A stretch of 64,000 nucleotides of DNA, from NCBI RefSeq assembly GCF_017309955.1, contig NZ_CP021247.1, forward strand, positions 124,001-188,000, written 5' to 3'. This DNA comes from Novosphingobium sp. KA1. GTDB taxonomy: Bacteria; Pseudomonadota; Alphaproteobacteria; Sphingomonadales; Sphingomonadaceae. This document shows positions 48,429-58,184 of the stretch, one piece after another. Position 1 is the first letter of the stretch. Every line of letters begins with the position of its first letter. The notes under the pieces were generated by a model. It saw only the letters and a list, made by a program, of their open reading frames with translations. It was not told the origin of the DNA and did no database searches. A program made the translations under genes and the position numbers.

Positions 48429-50384
48429 TCAGGGCTGCTCGCTCTCGGGCGCGGGCAGCTGGGTATCGTTGACGGGAACCTCGCCGCCCTCGTTGTCGGG
48501 GATGCCGTCGAAGAACCCGCCTATCGCCTCTTCCAGTTCGGCGATGGCAAAGGGCTGGCCGCTGGTCTTCGACAGCGGCACCGCATCGATCAGGAACCGG
48601 TCGCGCAGCACGGTCTTGAACTGGCCGGTGTTCATTTCCGGCACGAGCACCTTGTCGAACCGCGCCAGCAGGTCGCCCAGATTCTCGGGCAGAGGCCAGA
48701 CATGGCGGACGTGGACATGGCTGACGTCCAGCCCCCGCCGGCGCGCGCGGCGCACGGCCTGATGGATCGGTCCGAACGTCGATCCCCAGCCGACCACCGC
48801 CAGCGTGCCGCCGTCCGTGCCAAGGCATACGTCCTGCGCCGGGATGGCCCTGGCCACGCCGTCGATCCGGGTCTTGCGGGCATCGGTCTGCGCCTGATGG
48901 GCTGTCGGCGAATAGTCGATATTGCCGGAACCCAGCGCCTTTTCGATGCCGCCGATGCGGTGCATCAACCCTTCCGTACCGGGCCTGATCCACGGACGGA
49001 CCCCGCGCGCGTCGCGCTTGTAGGGCAGCACCGTCTCGTCGGGGCCGTTCGGCCCCTCAAGGAAATGCGCCGGGAACGGGGTGAAGGTGGCCGGATCGGG
49101 CACTTTCCACGGTTCGGAGGCATTGCCGATATAGCCATCGGTCAGCAGGATCACCGGCGTCATGAACTGCGTGGCGATGCGGCAGGCCTCTATCGCGCAT
49201 GCGAAGGCATCGGCGGGCGAGCGCGCCGCGATCACCGGCAGCGGCGCATCGCCATTGCGGCCATAGACCGCCTGATAGAGATCGGACTGCTCGGTCTTGG
49301 TCGGCAGGCCGGTAGACGGCCCGCCGCGCTGCGAATTGACGATGACCAGCGGCAGTTCGGTCATGATCGCCAGCCCCATCGCCTCGCCCTTGAGCGCGAG
49401 GCCGGGACCTGAGGACGACGTGACGCCCAGTTGCCCCGCATAGCTGGCCCCGATGGCGGCGCAGATCGCGGCAATCTCGTCCTCGGCCTGGAAGGTGGTG
49501 ACGCCGAATTCCTTCATCTTCACCAGATGGTGCAGGATCGCCGAGGCCGGGGTGATCGGATAGCCGCCGAAGAACATCGGCAGGTCCGCAAGCTGCGCCC
49601 CCGCCACCAGCCCCAGCGATACGGCCTCAGCCCCGGTGATCGTGCGGTAGAGGCCGGGTTCGGCGGGCACCGGATCGATATGCTGCTTGCGCAAGGGACC
49701 CGCCAGTTCCGCCGTCTCGCCATAGGCGTGCCCCGCATTGAGCGCGGCGACATTGGCCTGTGCCAGCACCGGATGCTGCGCGAACCTGGCGTTCAACCAG
49801 TCCACCAGCGGCTGCCGGTCCCGGTCGAACATCCACAGCGCCAGCCCCAGCGTCCACATGTTCTTGCAGCGCAGCGCCTCCTTGTTGCCGAGGCCGAAGG
49901 GTTTCACCGCCTCCATCGTCAGCGCGGAAATGTCGAAGGCCAGCACGTCCCACCGGGCGAGACTGCCATCCTCCACCGGATCGGCCTCGTACTTCGCCTT
50001 TTCGAGGTTGCGCTTGTTGAACTCCCCGGTGTCGACGATGACGAGACCGCCGGGCTTCAGTGCCTCGATGTTGGTCTTCAGCGCCGCCGGGTTCATCGCC
50101 ACCAGCACATCGGGCGCATCGCCCGCCGTGGTGATCTCGCTGGAGCCGAAGTTGATCTGGAACGCCGAGACACCGAACAGCGTGCCCTGCGGCGCGCGGA
50201 TTTCAGCGGGAAAATCGGGAAAGGTCGCCAGATCGTTTCCGGCAAGCGCGGTGGAGAGCGTGAACTGCCCGCCGGTGAGTTGCATGCCGTCGCCGGAATC
50301 ACCGGCAAAGCGGACCACCACCGCCTCTGCCGCCTGCTTCCCCGGGCCCGCCTGCGAATCCGTAACCGATGAGATTGTCGCCAT
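48429..50384 (-). CDS. korA: 2-oxoacid:acceptor oxidoreductase, fused gamma-alpha subunit
   Basis: 651 residues. N-terminal gamma domain (VVVRFAGDSGDGMQLTGGQF, about 20-200) is fused to the alpha (pyrimidine-binding) domain with MFFGGYPITPASAILHHLV, AEDEIAAICAAIGASYAG and TSSSGPGLALKGEAMG. This two-gene KorAB type is common in aerobic actinobacteria and alphaproteobacteria, where it can act beside or instead of 2-oxoglutarate dehydrogenase. Substrate choice is inferred from family. ATG at 50384 follows GGAGGACGGTG; an adjacent upstream GTG is less likely. Confidence 0.9.
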   Translation of the reverse strand: MATISSVTDSQAGPGKQAAEAVVVRFAGDSGDGMQLTGGQFTLSTALAGNDLATFPDFPAEIRAPQGTLFGVSAFQINFGSSEITTAGDAPDVLVAMNPAALKTNIEALKPGGLVIVDTGEFNKRNLEKAKYEADPVEDGSLARWDVLAFDISALTMEAVKPFGLGNKEALRCKNMWTLGLALWMFDRDRQPLVDWLNARFAQHPVLAQANVAALNAGHAYGETAELAGPLRKQHIDPVPAEPGLYRTITGAEAVSLGLVAGAQLADLPMFFGGYPITPASAILHHLVKMKEFGVTTFQAEDEIAAICAAIGASYAGQLGVTSSSGPGLALKGEAMGLAIMTELPLVIVNSQRGGPSTGLPTKTEQSDLYQAVYGRNGDAPLPVIAARSPADAFACAIEACRIATQFMTPVILLTDGYIGNASEPWKVPDPATFTPFPAHFLEGPNGPDETVLPYKRDARGVRPWIRPGTEGLMHRIGGIEKALGSGNIDYSPTAHQAQTDARKTRIDGVARAIPAQDVCLGTDGGTLAVVGWGSTFGPIHQAVRRARRRGLDVSHVHVRHVWPLPENLGDLLARFDKVLVPEMNTGQFKTVLRDRFLIDAVPLSKTSGQPFAIAELEEAIGGFFDGIPDNEGGEVPVNDTQLPAPESEQP

Positions 50385-50640
50385 CACCGTCCTCCGCCGG
50401 GAGGTCCGGTCTGCCGCCGTCTCTCCCTGAGCGCAGACTATGCCCGCTTACCGCAGACACAAAACGGAAAAACATCGGCAATCCGCAAGGAAGCGCCCGT
50501 TTCCGTTTAGGTAAGCATAAATCGCGCTGGCAATGGCGGCGCCCTTGCGCCATTGTGCCGGGCATGCGCTTCGACACGGCGATCCCCGATCAGACCTTTC
50601 CGACGCGCCCCTTCTCCACAATCTGGAATTTCTCTCGACG

Positions 50641-51123
50641 ATGAACGATTTCGCGTCCCTGCCCTACCGCCCCTGTGTCGGAGTCATGCTGGTCAATCCT
50701 GACGGCAAGGTCTTCGTCGGCAAGCGAATCGACACCAAGGAAGGCGACTGGTGGCAGATGCCCCAGGGCGGCGTCGACGACGGCGAAGACCTCAAGGACG
50801 CAGCCCTGCGCGAGCTTTGGGAAGAGACCGGCGTCCGCGAACACAACGTCACCGTGCTGTCGCGCACGCGCGAGGAACTGCTCTACGACCTGCCCGAAGA
50901 CCTGATCGGCAAGCTGTGGAAGGGCAAGTATCGCGGCCAGCGCCAGACCTGGTTCCTGCTGCGCTATGACGGCAACGACAACGACGTCGATCTGGAAGCC
51001 CACAAGCCGGCCGAATTCAACGACTGGAAGTGGGTCGACGCCGAGCAACTGCCCGACCTCATCATCCCCTTCAAGAAGCGCGTCTACCGCGCCGTCCTGG
51101 AAGAATTCCGCGCGCTTATCTGA
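50641..51123 (+). CDS. rppH: RNA pyrophosphohydrolase RppH (Nudix)
   Basis: 160-residue Nudix hydrolase that removes pyrophosphate from the 5' end of mRNA to start RNase E-dependent decay. Nudix box GGVDDGEDLKDAALRELWEE(TG) is complete. The N-terminus YRPCVGVMLVNPDGKVFVGK and the PQGG and YRGQRQTWFLLRY segments are specific to RppH rather than generic MutT. ATG at 50641 starts the family core. Confidence 0.93.
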   Translation: MNDFASLPYRPCVGVMLVNPDGKVFVGKRIDTKEGDWWQMPQGGVDDGEDLKDAALRELWEETGVREHNVTVLSRTREELLYDLPEDLIGKLWKGKYRGQRQTWFLLRYDGNDNDVDLEAHKPAEFNDWKWVDAEQLPDLIIPFKKRVYRAVLEEFRALI

Positions 51124-51145
51124 GCGCGCCTCAGGCTGGACCGAG

Positions 51146-51255
51146 ATCCTTCGACAGGGCTCAGGATGAGCGGACTTTATGCAGTTCCACTCGTCCTGAG
51201 CCTGTTTTTATGCGTGCCTGAAACCGCCTTGCGCTCATCCTCAGCCTGTCGAAGG
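51146..51255. repeat. Inverted REP-like intergenic repeats
   Basis: CCTTCGACAGGGCTCAGGAT (51148-51167, continuing GAGCGG) is mirrored by CGCTCATCCTCAGCCTGTCG (51232-51251). A third partial copy, CTCGTCCTGAGCCTG, lies between them. The CTTCGACAGGCTCAGG core is a common interspersed repeat in sphingomonad genomes. It sits between convergent rppH and the TPR gene and can form a large hairpin. Confidence 0.82.
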
Positions 51256-51273
51256 GCCTGAGCTTGCGAAGGA

Positions 51274-51780
51274 TCAGTTTTCCGAAACCACCGGCTTGGG
51301 CGCAACCGCATCGGCGCTGACGACACGCGGCGCCCCGGCCTTCGAGATCTCGGCCGCCAGCTGCTGCGCCTGAGCGCAATCCTTGCCGCACAAGGTCTGC
51401 AAACGGGCGAGATTGCGTCCGGCCTTGTCGGTCGCACCCTTTTCGGCCAGCGCGATGCCTTCGCCCGCGATCGCCTCCAGGTTGCGCGGATCGGATACCA
51501 GCGCCACACGGTAATAATGCAAGGCCTTGCCCTGAAGGCCCTGACGGCGCGTGGCATCGGCCAGCGCCAGCAGCACCGAGACATTACCCGGCGCCACCGT
51601 CAGCGCCGCTTCATAGGCATCGATGGCGCCGTTGATGTTACCGGCTGCAACCGCGGCCCGCCCTTCACCGAGCAGGGTGGCCGCACGCGGATCGAGGGCT
51701 GCGGCAGGCTGCGAGAAGATCGCGCTGGAAGAAACGGCAGCAACTAGAGAAAGGGCAATCGCAACAGGCGTATAACGCAT
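51274..51780 (-). CDS. Exported TPR-repeat protein
   Basis: 168 residues. Sec signal peptide MRYTPVAIALSLVAAVSSSA, then TPR units (AGNINGAIDAYEAALTVAPG and QGKALHYYRVALVSDPRNLE). Proteins of this type often act as envelope scaffolds or in Tad pilus assembly. ATG at 51780 follows AAGGACCTGTTG; a possible earlier start at 51816 is less fitting. Downstream of the rsmB gene on the same strand (49 bases). Confidence 0.78.
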   Translation of the reverse strand: MRYTPVAIALSLVAAVSSSAIFSQPAAALDPRAATLLGEGRAAVAAGNINGAIDAYEAALTVAPGNVSVLLALADATRRQGLQGKALHYYRVALVSDPRNLEAIAGEGIALAEKGATDKAGRNLARLQTLCGKDCAQAQQLAAEISKAGAPRVVSADAVAPKPVVSEN

Positions 51781-51829
51781 CAACAGGTCCTTGGCCGAGG
51801 GCTTGGTCCTCATCATGACGCCGACGCTA

Positions 51830-53002
51830 TCACAGCCGATGGAAGCGCGCGACGAAAAAGCCGTCGGTGCCGTCATGCCACGGCGAAAGGCGCAGCCCCG
51901 CCCCGCGCGCGGTGCCGGCCGGCAGTTCCGGCAGGTCCGCCTGCCAGCCGGGATGACCGCGCAGGAACGCCGCCGCCCGGTCCGCCCCCTCCTCGTCGAG
52001 CAACGAACAAGTGACAAACACCAGCCGCCCGCCGGGCCGCACCAGTCCGGCCGCCACATCGAGCAGCCGCGACTGGATCGCCGAATAGCGCGCCAGTTGC
52101 GCCTCGGTCAGCCGCCAGCGCGCTTCCGGATTACGACGCCAGGTGCCGGTGCCCGAGCACGGCGCATCGACCAGCACGGCATCGGCCAGCCCGGCAAAAC
52201 GCTGGAGCGCCTGCGCTTCCTTGTTGGGATCGAGCAGCACGGTCTCGACATTGGTCGCTCCGGCCCGCTCGGCACGCGGGGCAAGGCGCGACAGGCGCGC
52301 ACGGTCGACATCGCAGGCGACCAGGGTGCCACCGTTCTCCATCGCCGCGGCCAGCGCGAGGGTCTTGCCCCCGGCCCCGGCGCACAGATCGATCACCGTC
52401 TCGCCCGGACGCGCGCCGACCACTTCGCAGGTCAGCTGCGAGCCGGTGTCCTGCACCTCGATGGCGCCGTGGACATAGGCGTCGGTCTGCTCGATGCTGG
52501 TTTCGGGCGGATAGCGCCAACCTTGCGCGGCCAGCGACCGCTCTCCGCCCTCGGGCAGCTCCACGCGCCCGCCGCGCAGCGTATTGACGCGAATATCGAG
52601 CGGCGCACGGTCGAGCAGCGCCATGGCATCCGCTTCGGCCACCTCGCTCCTGGCGAATCGCTCGACCAGCCAGCGCGGCGCAAGGCCGGCCGGGGCAACC
52701 GGCTCACCGGCAACGATGGTGGCGGGCGAATGGCCGGTGCCGCCGAACTGGGCCGCAATCTGCGGGTCCTCGGCGGCAACGCGCAGCATGGCCGCACGGC
52801 CGGTCTCGGGCACTTCGCCGCAAGCCCGGATCGCACGGTAGGTCAATTCACGGATCGCGCGCCGGTCCTTGCTGCCGGCAAAGCGGCGGGTGCGGAACCA
52901 GTCCCCGATCAACCGGTCGGCAGGCGCACCATTGGCGCGCGCCGCCGCGATCACGAGATCCAGAACCTCGATCGCCGCCTGAACGCGCGCACCCGGCGTC
53001 AT
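51830..53002 (-). CDS. rsmB: RsmB/NOP2-family rRNA m5C methyltransferase
   Basis: 390-residue SAM-dependent RNA cytosine-5 methyltransferase. The SAM loop is VIDLCAGAGGKTLALAA. The two catalytic cysteines are in DAPCSGTGTWRRNPE and VTCSLLDEEGADR. An N-terminal helical (NusB-like) region precedes the core. The family methylates C967 of 16S rRNA (RsmB) or a related site; the exact target is not certain. It is 25 bases downstream of guaB on the same strand and presumably co-transcribed. Confidence 0.85.
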   Translation of the reverse strand: MTPGARVQAAIEVLDLVIAAARANGAPADRLIGDWFRTRRFAGSKDRRAIRELTYRAIRACGEVPETGRAAMLRVAAEDPQIAAQFGGTGHSPATIVAGEPVAPAGLAPRWLVERFARSEVAEADAMALLDRAPLDIRVNTLRGGRVELPEGGERSLAAQGWRYPPETSIEQTDAYVHGAIEVQDTGSQLTCEVVGARPGETVIDLCAGAGGKTLALAAAMENGGTLVACDVDRARLSRLAPRAERAGATNVETVLLDPNKEAQALQRFAGLADAVLVDAPCSGTGTWRRNPEARWRLTEAQLARYSAIQSRLLDVAAGLVRPGGRLVFVTCSLLDEEGADRAAAFLRGHPGWQADLPELPAGTARGAGLRLSPWHDGTDGFFVARFHRL

Positions 53003-53027
53003 GCTCCCACCCCCCGGCTCGCTGAAA

Positions 53028-54533
<1,506 letters not shown>

Positions 54534-54559
54534 TCAAGTGGGGCCGATAGTGCTAGGCC

Positions 54560-56167
54560 TCATTTTATCGCCGGCGAGACGGCCGGCGGCGGTGTCGCGG
54601 GCAGCGGCGGCGCCGCCTTCTGCGGCGCGGCGCCCCCGTTCGCGCCGCCATCGGCGGGAACCCGCCTGAGATCGCCGTACCAGCGCCCCAGCGCCGAGAG
54701 CAGCTTCACGTCATCCGCCGCGCCGCCCAGCTCGATGGGATGGGACATGTGCTGCAGGTCGTCGCTCGGCCGGTGATAGTCGCCCTCGAAAAAGGCGCGC
54801 ATGCGGGGCATGTCGCCATAGGCCGTGGACACCAGCACGGCGGGAATATCGTGCTGCATCAAGGCCCAGCCGTCCTGGCGGCGGACATAGTCGTTGCCTT
54901 CCTCGGTGGCGGAAATCTTGAGCTTCTCGGCCCTGGCGACCTGGGTGATGGTGGCATCGAGCCCGGTCATGCCGCGCCCGACGATGGCAAACGGGGTGCC
55001 GCGCGGGGCGATGGCGTTGGAATCGATGTTGAAGGCGGCAACGATCTGGCGCAGCGGCAGCGGCGGGTTCTCGGCAAAGGCATGGGCACCGAGCAGGCCC
55101 AGTTCCTCGCCGGTGGTGGCAAGGAAATAGACGTCGCGGTCGAGCTGGCCCCCACGCGTGAGACGGCGCGCCACTTCGGTCAGCGTCGCGACCCCGCTGG
55201 CATTGTCGATCGCCCCGTTGCAGATCACGTCGGTGGCCGGCGGCGCGGCACAATCGCCGAAATGGTCCCAATGGGCCAGGAACAGCACCGCGCCCGCCTC
55301 GGGATGGCGCCCCGGCAGCTTGCCGATGAGATTGTGGGTGCGGATCGTCGTCTCGCGCGTGGTGGCTTCCAGCGAGGCGGTGAGGTCGAGCGGGACCGGC
55401 GCGAAGTCGGCGCTGGCGGCCTGCGTCTCCAGCGCCGGCAGGCTCTGCGAGGTGCCCTTGAGCAGCATCGCCATGGCATCGCGGGTGATGAAGGCCTCGA
55501 GATCGCCGCCCACGGCATCGTCGGACAGCGCATAACCCGAGCGCTTGCGCCGCGCCGCCACGTCGTCGAGGCTGCGCGCGCCGTCGAGCACGGTGAGCAC
55601 CGCCGAGGCGCCCATCGCCAGCAGCTGGTTCTGGCGCTGGCTGTCGGGCGTGTCGCCGTCAAGGACAACGGCGATGCGGCCCGCCAGTTCGGTGCGCGAA
55701 TAGTCGCGCCCGCGCCCCTTGCCGACAAACAGCAGCGGCACGTTGCGCACCAGGCTGCGCTTGCCCGAAGTCAGCACCAGCACGCCGCTCGGCGACAGCA
55801 CGGTGCGCCAGCCCTTGCGCTGGAACTGCGCGGACGAGGCGGCCGGATCGCGCGCCACCAGGGTGACCGGCGCAAACCACTCGTGGCCCGGATCGTTGGT
55901 GCCCGAGGTCAGCCCCATGTCGAACCACTGCTTGCCGAGATAGCGCAGCGTCTTCGCCTCGCCCTCGGTGCCCGGCTCGCGCCCGTCGAAATCGTCGCTG
56001 GCAAGGATGGCGATCTGCGCGCGCAGGCGGGCGATGATGTCCTGATCCGCGCGTGAGGAAGCCGACTGGGCATTGCCCGACCACATCAGGACGGTCCCCA
56101 GAGCCAATGCTCCGGCGACACCGATCGCGGCCGCGTGGGCCCTGTTCGCCTTCAAACCCCTGTTCAT
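54560..56167 (-). CDS. M28-family zinc aminopeptidase, exported
   Basis: 535 residues. N-terminal signal/anchor (GVAGALALGTVLMWSG), a PA-type insert in the middle, and the M28 metal ligands in order: HWDHFGD, NGAIDNASGVAT (second Asp), EELGLLGAHAF, NIDSN and a distal His in GDYHRPSDDLQHMSHP. Such periplasmic enzymes release N-terminal amino acids from peptides. C-terminal Ala/Pro-rich tail. It is the minus-strand neighbour of guaB, about 75 bases upstream. Confidence 0.9.
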   Translation of the reverse strand: MNRGLKANRAHAAAIGVAGALALGTVLMWSGNAQSASSRADQDIIARLRAQIAILASDDFDGREPGTEGEAKTLRYLGKQWFDMGLTSGTNDPGHEWFAPVTLVARDPAASSAQFQRKGWRTVLSPSGVLVLTSGKRSLVRNVPLLFVGKGRGRDYSRTELAGRIAVVLDGDTPDSQRQNQLLAMGASAVLTVLDGARSLDDVAARRKRSGYALSDDAVGGDLEAFITRDAMAMLLKGTSQSLPALETQAASADFAPVPLDLTASLEATTRETTIRTHNLIGKLPGRHPEAGAVLFLAHWDHFGDCAAPPATDVICNGAIDNASGVATLTEVARRLTRGGQLDRDVYFLATTGEELGLLGAHAFAENPPLPLRQIVAAFNIDSNAIAPRGTPFAIVGRGMTGLDATITQVARAEKLKISATEEGNDYVRRQDGWALMQHDIPAVLVSTAYGDMPRMRAFFEGDYHRPSDDLQHMSHPIELGGAADDVKLLSALGRWYGDLRRVPADGGANGGAAPQKAAPPLPATPPPAVSPAIK

Positions 56168-56441
56168 CGTGCCGCAGCCTATAAGGCGGAAATCCCCGCG
56201 CGGTTAGCAAATCTCGCTGCGAGACCCGCGGCAACGGCGCTTTTTCGCGAATCCGTGCTGCAAGAACCACAAACCGGCGCTGCCTTAAGTCTTTTCGATT
56301 GAACAGCAGCATAACGGACGCATAGGCTGGAACTAAGAGCGTGATCGTAAATTCGTGAAAAGACGGATTTCGTTTCGGGACCGCCTCGCTCCCGGGCGGC
56401 GGTTCCGGCTCTGATACCCGGTTTGCACGAAAGGGACACGG
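56168..56441. other. Divergent intergenic region between the M28 peptidase and YpfJ-type genes
   Basis: 274 bases without a credible gene. It must carry both promoters. Notable only for a small GC-rich dyad CCGCCTCGCTCCCGGGCGGCGG at about 56381-56402. Confidence 0.4.
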
Positions 56442-57314
56442 ATGCGGCTAGACGATTTCAACCCCGACGATATCCGCGTCTCGCAGGGCGGCAGCCGCTT
56501 TCCCGGCGGCGGCGGCGGCAAGCTGGGCTGCGGCACGCTGGTCATCCTGCTGATCGGCATGTTCGTGTTCGGCATCGACCCGCAGCAGATGCTCGGCACT
56601 ATCGAGAACGTCCAGCAGCAGGTGCCCGAGCAGAGCGCCCCGGACCAGACCGCCCCGATGCAGAACCCGCAGCAGATCTGCGGCCAGAACGCCTATGCCA
56701 CCGAGGCGTGCAATGCGCTCAGTTCGCTGAACCAGACCTGGGAGCCGTTGTTCCGGCAGGCCAACGTGCCCTTCCAGCAGCCCGAACTGCACTTCTACAA
56801 CGGCAGCGACCGCTCCGGCTGCGGCGCTGCGCAGGCGGCGATGGGGCCGTTCTACTGCCCCGCCGACCAGGGCATCTACATCGACACCAGCTTCTACGAC
56901 GAGATGGACCACAAGCTCGGCGCCAAGGGCGATTTCGCGCGCTACTATGTGGTCGCCCATGAATACGGGCATCATATCCAGCACTTGCTCGGGCTCGACG
57001 GCAAGGTTCGCCGCGCCCAGCAGCAGAGCCCGTCCCAGGCCAACGCCCTGCAGGTCCGCATGGAACTTCAGGCGGACTGCTATGCCGGGGTCTGGGCAGG
57101 CAAGAACAAGGCCCGGATCGAGCCCGGCGACATGGAGGAAGGCATGACCGCCGCCAGCGCCATCGGTGACGATACCTTGATGAAGAATGCCGGCCAGCGC
57201 GTAAGCCCGGAAAGCTTCACCCACGGGTCGAGCGAGCAGCGCATGCATTGGCTGAAACAAGGTCTCGAAAGTGGGAACGAGGACGCTTGCGATACGTTCA
57301 AGACCATGGAATGA
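56442..57314 (+). CDS. YpfJ-type neutral zinc metallopeptidase (membrane-anchored)
   Basis: 290 residues. The Gly-rich N-terminus (MRLDDFNPDDIRVSQGGSRF) precedes one transmembrane segment (CGTLVILLIGMFVFG). The zincin motif is VVAHEYGHHIQHLLG (HExxH variant HEYGH), with family segments ELQADCYAGVWAG and EEGMTAASAIGDD. This is the KPN_02809/YpfJ family of unknown physiological substrate. ATG follows AAGGGACACGG. Confidence 0.9.
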   Translation: MRLDDFNPDDIRVSQGGSRFPGGGGGKLGCGTLVILLIGMFVFGIDPQQMLGTIENVQQQVPEQSAPDQTAPMQNPQQICGQNAYATEACNALSSLNQTWEPLFRQANVPFQQPELHFYNGSDRSGCGAAQAAMGPFYCPADQGIYIDTSFYDEMDHKLGAKGDFARYYVVAHEYGHHIQHLLGLDGKVRRAQQQSPSQANALQVRMELQADCYAGVWAGKNKARIEPGDMEEGMTAASAIGDDTLMKNAGQRVSPESFTHGSSEQRMHWLKQGLESGNEDACDTFKTME

Positions 57315-57417
57315 TCCAATAATTTCGGGCGGGTGCGACCGTTCCGGGGCCAGCTGCCGCGCGTCTGCGCGCGGGGCCGATGGGCTGCCGCGCCCTTCCC
57401 GCCGACAGGAGAAGACC

Positions 57418-58116
57418 ATGCGTCACGCCTGGACCACGCCTTCCCGCATCCCCGCGGCCCGCACCCCCGCGGCCCTCCCCCCCGTCCCCCTTACCCGCGT
57501 CCGCGTTACCCGCGCCCCCCTTACCCGCGCGCCACTTGCCCGCGCCGCCCTTGCTGCCACGGCATGCGCCGCCCTGCTGGCCGCCGCCCCCGCTGCGGCG
57601 CGGCAGCGCCCGGTCACCGACACCACCCCCGACGCGGTGGACGTCGCCAAGACCCCGGTGACCGATCTCAACCTCGACAAGAAGGACATCCCGCCGGTGC
57701 TGGTCGCCGCGATCGATGCGCCCTACACGCTCAAGGGCATCAGGAGCTGCAGCCAGTATGCGGCAGCCGTGGAAGAGCTCGATGAGGTGCTCGGCGACGA
57801 CGTCGACCTGCCGCCCGAAGACCGGGACGGGGTCAATGCAGGCCGCATCGCCAAGTGGGCGGTCAGCTCGTTCATTCCCTTTCGCGGCCTGATCCGCGAA
57901 ATTTCCGGGGCCAGCGCGCATGACCGCGCGGTGCTGGCGGCGGTGCGCGCCGGCTATGCCCGGCGCTCCTTCCTCAAGGGCATGGGCCATGCCAAGGGCT
58001 GCAAGTACCCCGCTTCCCCGGCAACGCCCGCGATCGTCCAGGCCCGCCTGAACGAGATCCAGGCCGCGAAGGACAAGAAGGACAACGACGACCGGAAGGA
58101 CGGCGCCAACCGATAG
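57418..58116 (+). CDS. Hypothetical exported protein
   Basis: 232 residues. The long N-terminus contains a repetitive basic stretch (LTRVRVTRAPLTRAPLARAA) and then a hydrophobic Ala-rich segment ending AAPAAARQ, a probable signal peptide cleavage region. The mature part is polar, with paired Cys (SCSQY and GCKYP), and ends in a Lys/Asp-rich tail. ATG at 57418 follows CAGGAGAAGACC. Family not recognised. It follows the YpfJ gene by about 100 bases. Confidence 0.65.
   Translation: MRHAWTTPSRIPAARTPAALPPVPLTRVRVTRAPLTRAPLARAALAATACAALLAAAPAAARQRPVTDTTPDAVDVAKTPVTDLNLDKKDIPPVLVAAIDAPYTLKGIRSCSQYAAAVEELDEVLGDDVDLPPEDRDGVNAGRIAKWAVSSFIPFRGLIREISGASAHDRAVLAAVRAGYARRSFLKGMGHAKGCKYPASPATPAIVQARLNEIQAAKDKKDNDDRKDGANR
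57491..57544 (+). repeat. Four imperfect 15-bp tandem repeats
   Basis: TTACCCGCG (last copy TTGCCCGCG) recurs with an exact 15-base period at 57491, 57506, 57521 and 57536. It encodes the LTRVR/VTRAP/LTRAP/LARAA string before the signal peptide hydrophobic core. Confidence 0.85.
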
Positions 58117-58154
58117 AAAAGGGGGAGGAAAAGCCGCGCCTTCCTCCCCCTTTC
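58117..58154. terminator. Bidirectional terminator
   Basis: AAAGGGGGAGGAA pairs perfectly with TTCCTCCCCCTTT around a 10-base loop, directly after the hypothetical gene and before the convergent M56 gene. Confidence 0.88.
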
Positions 58155-58184
58155 TTCCTGTTCTCGTGCCATCCGGCGACGCGA

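Noticed and set aside
56315..56441. EcfG-type stress promoter (GGAAC...CGTT) before the YpfJ-type gene
   Set aside because: GGAAC occurs at about 56331 but no CGTT lies at the required 16-17-base spacing.
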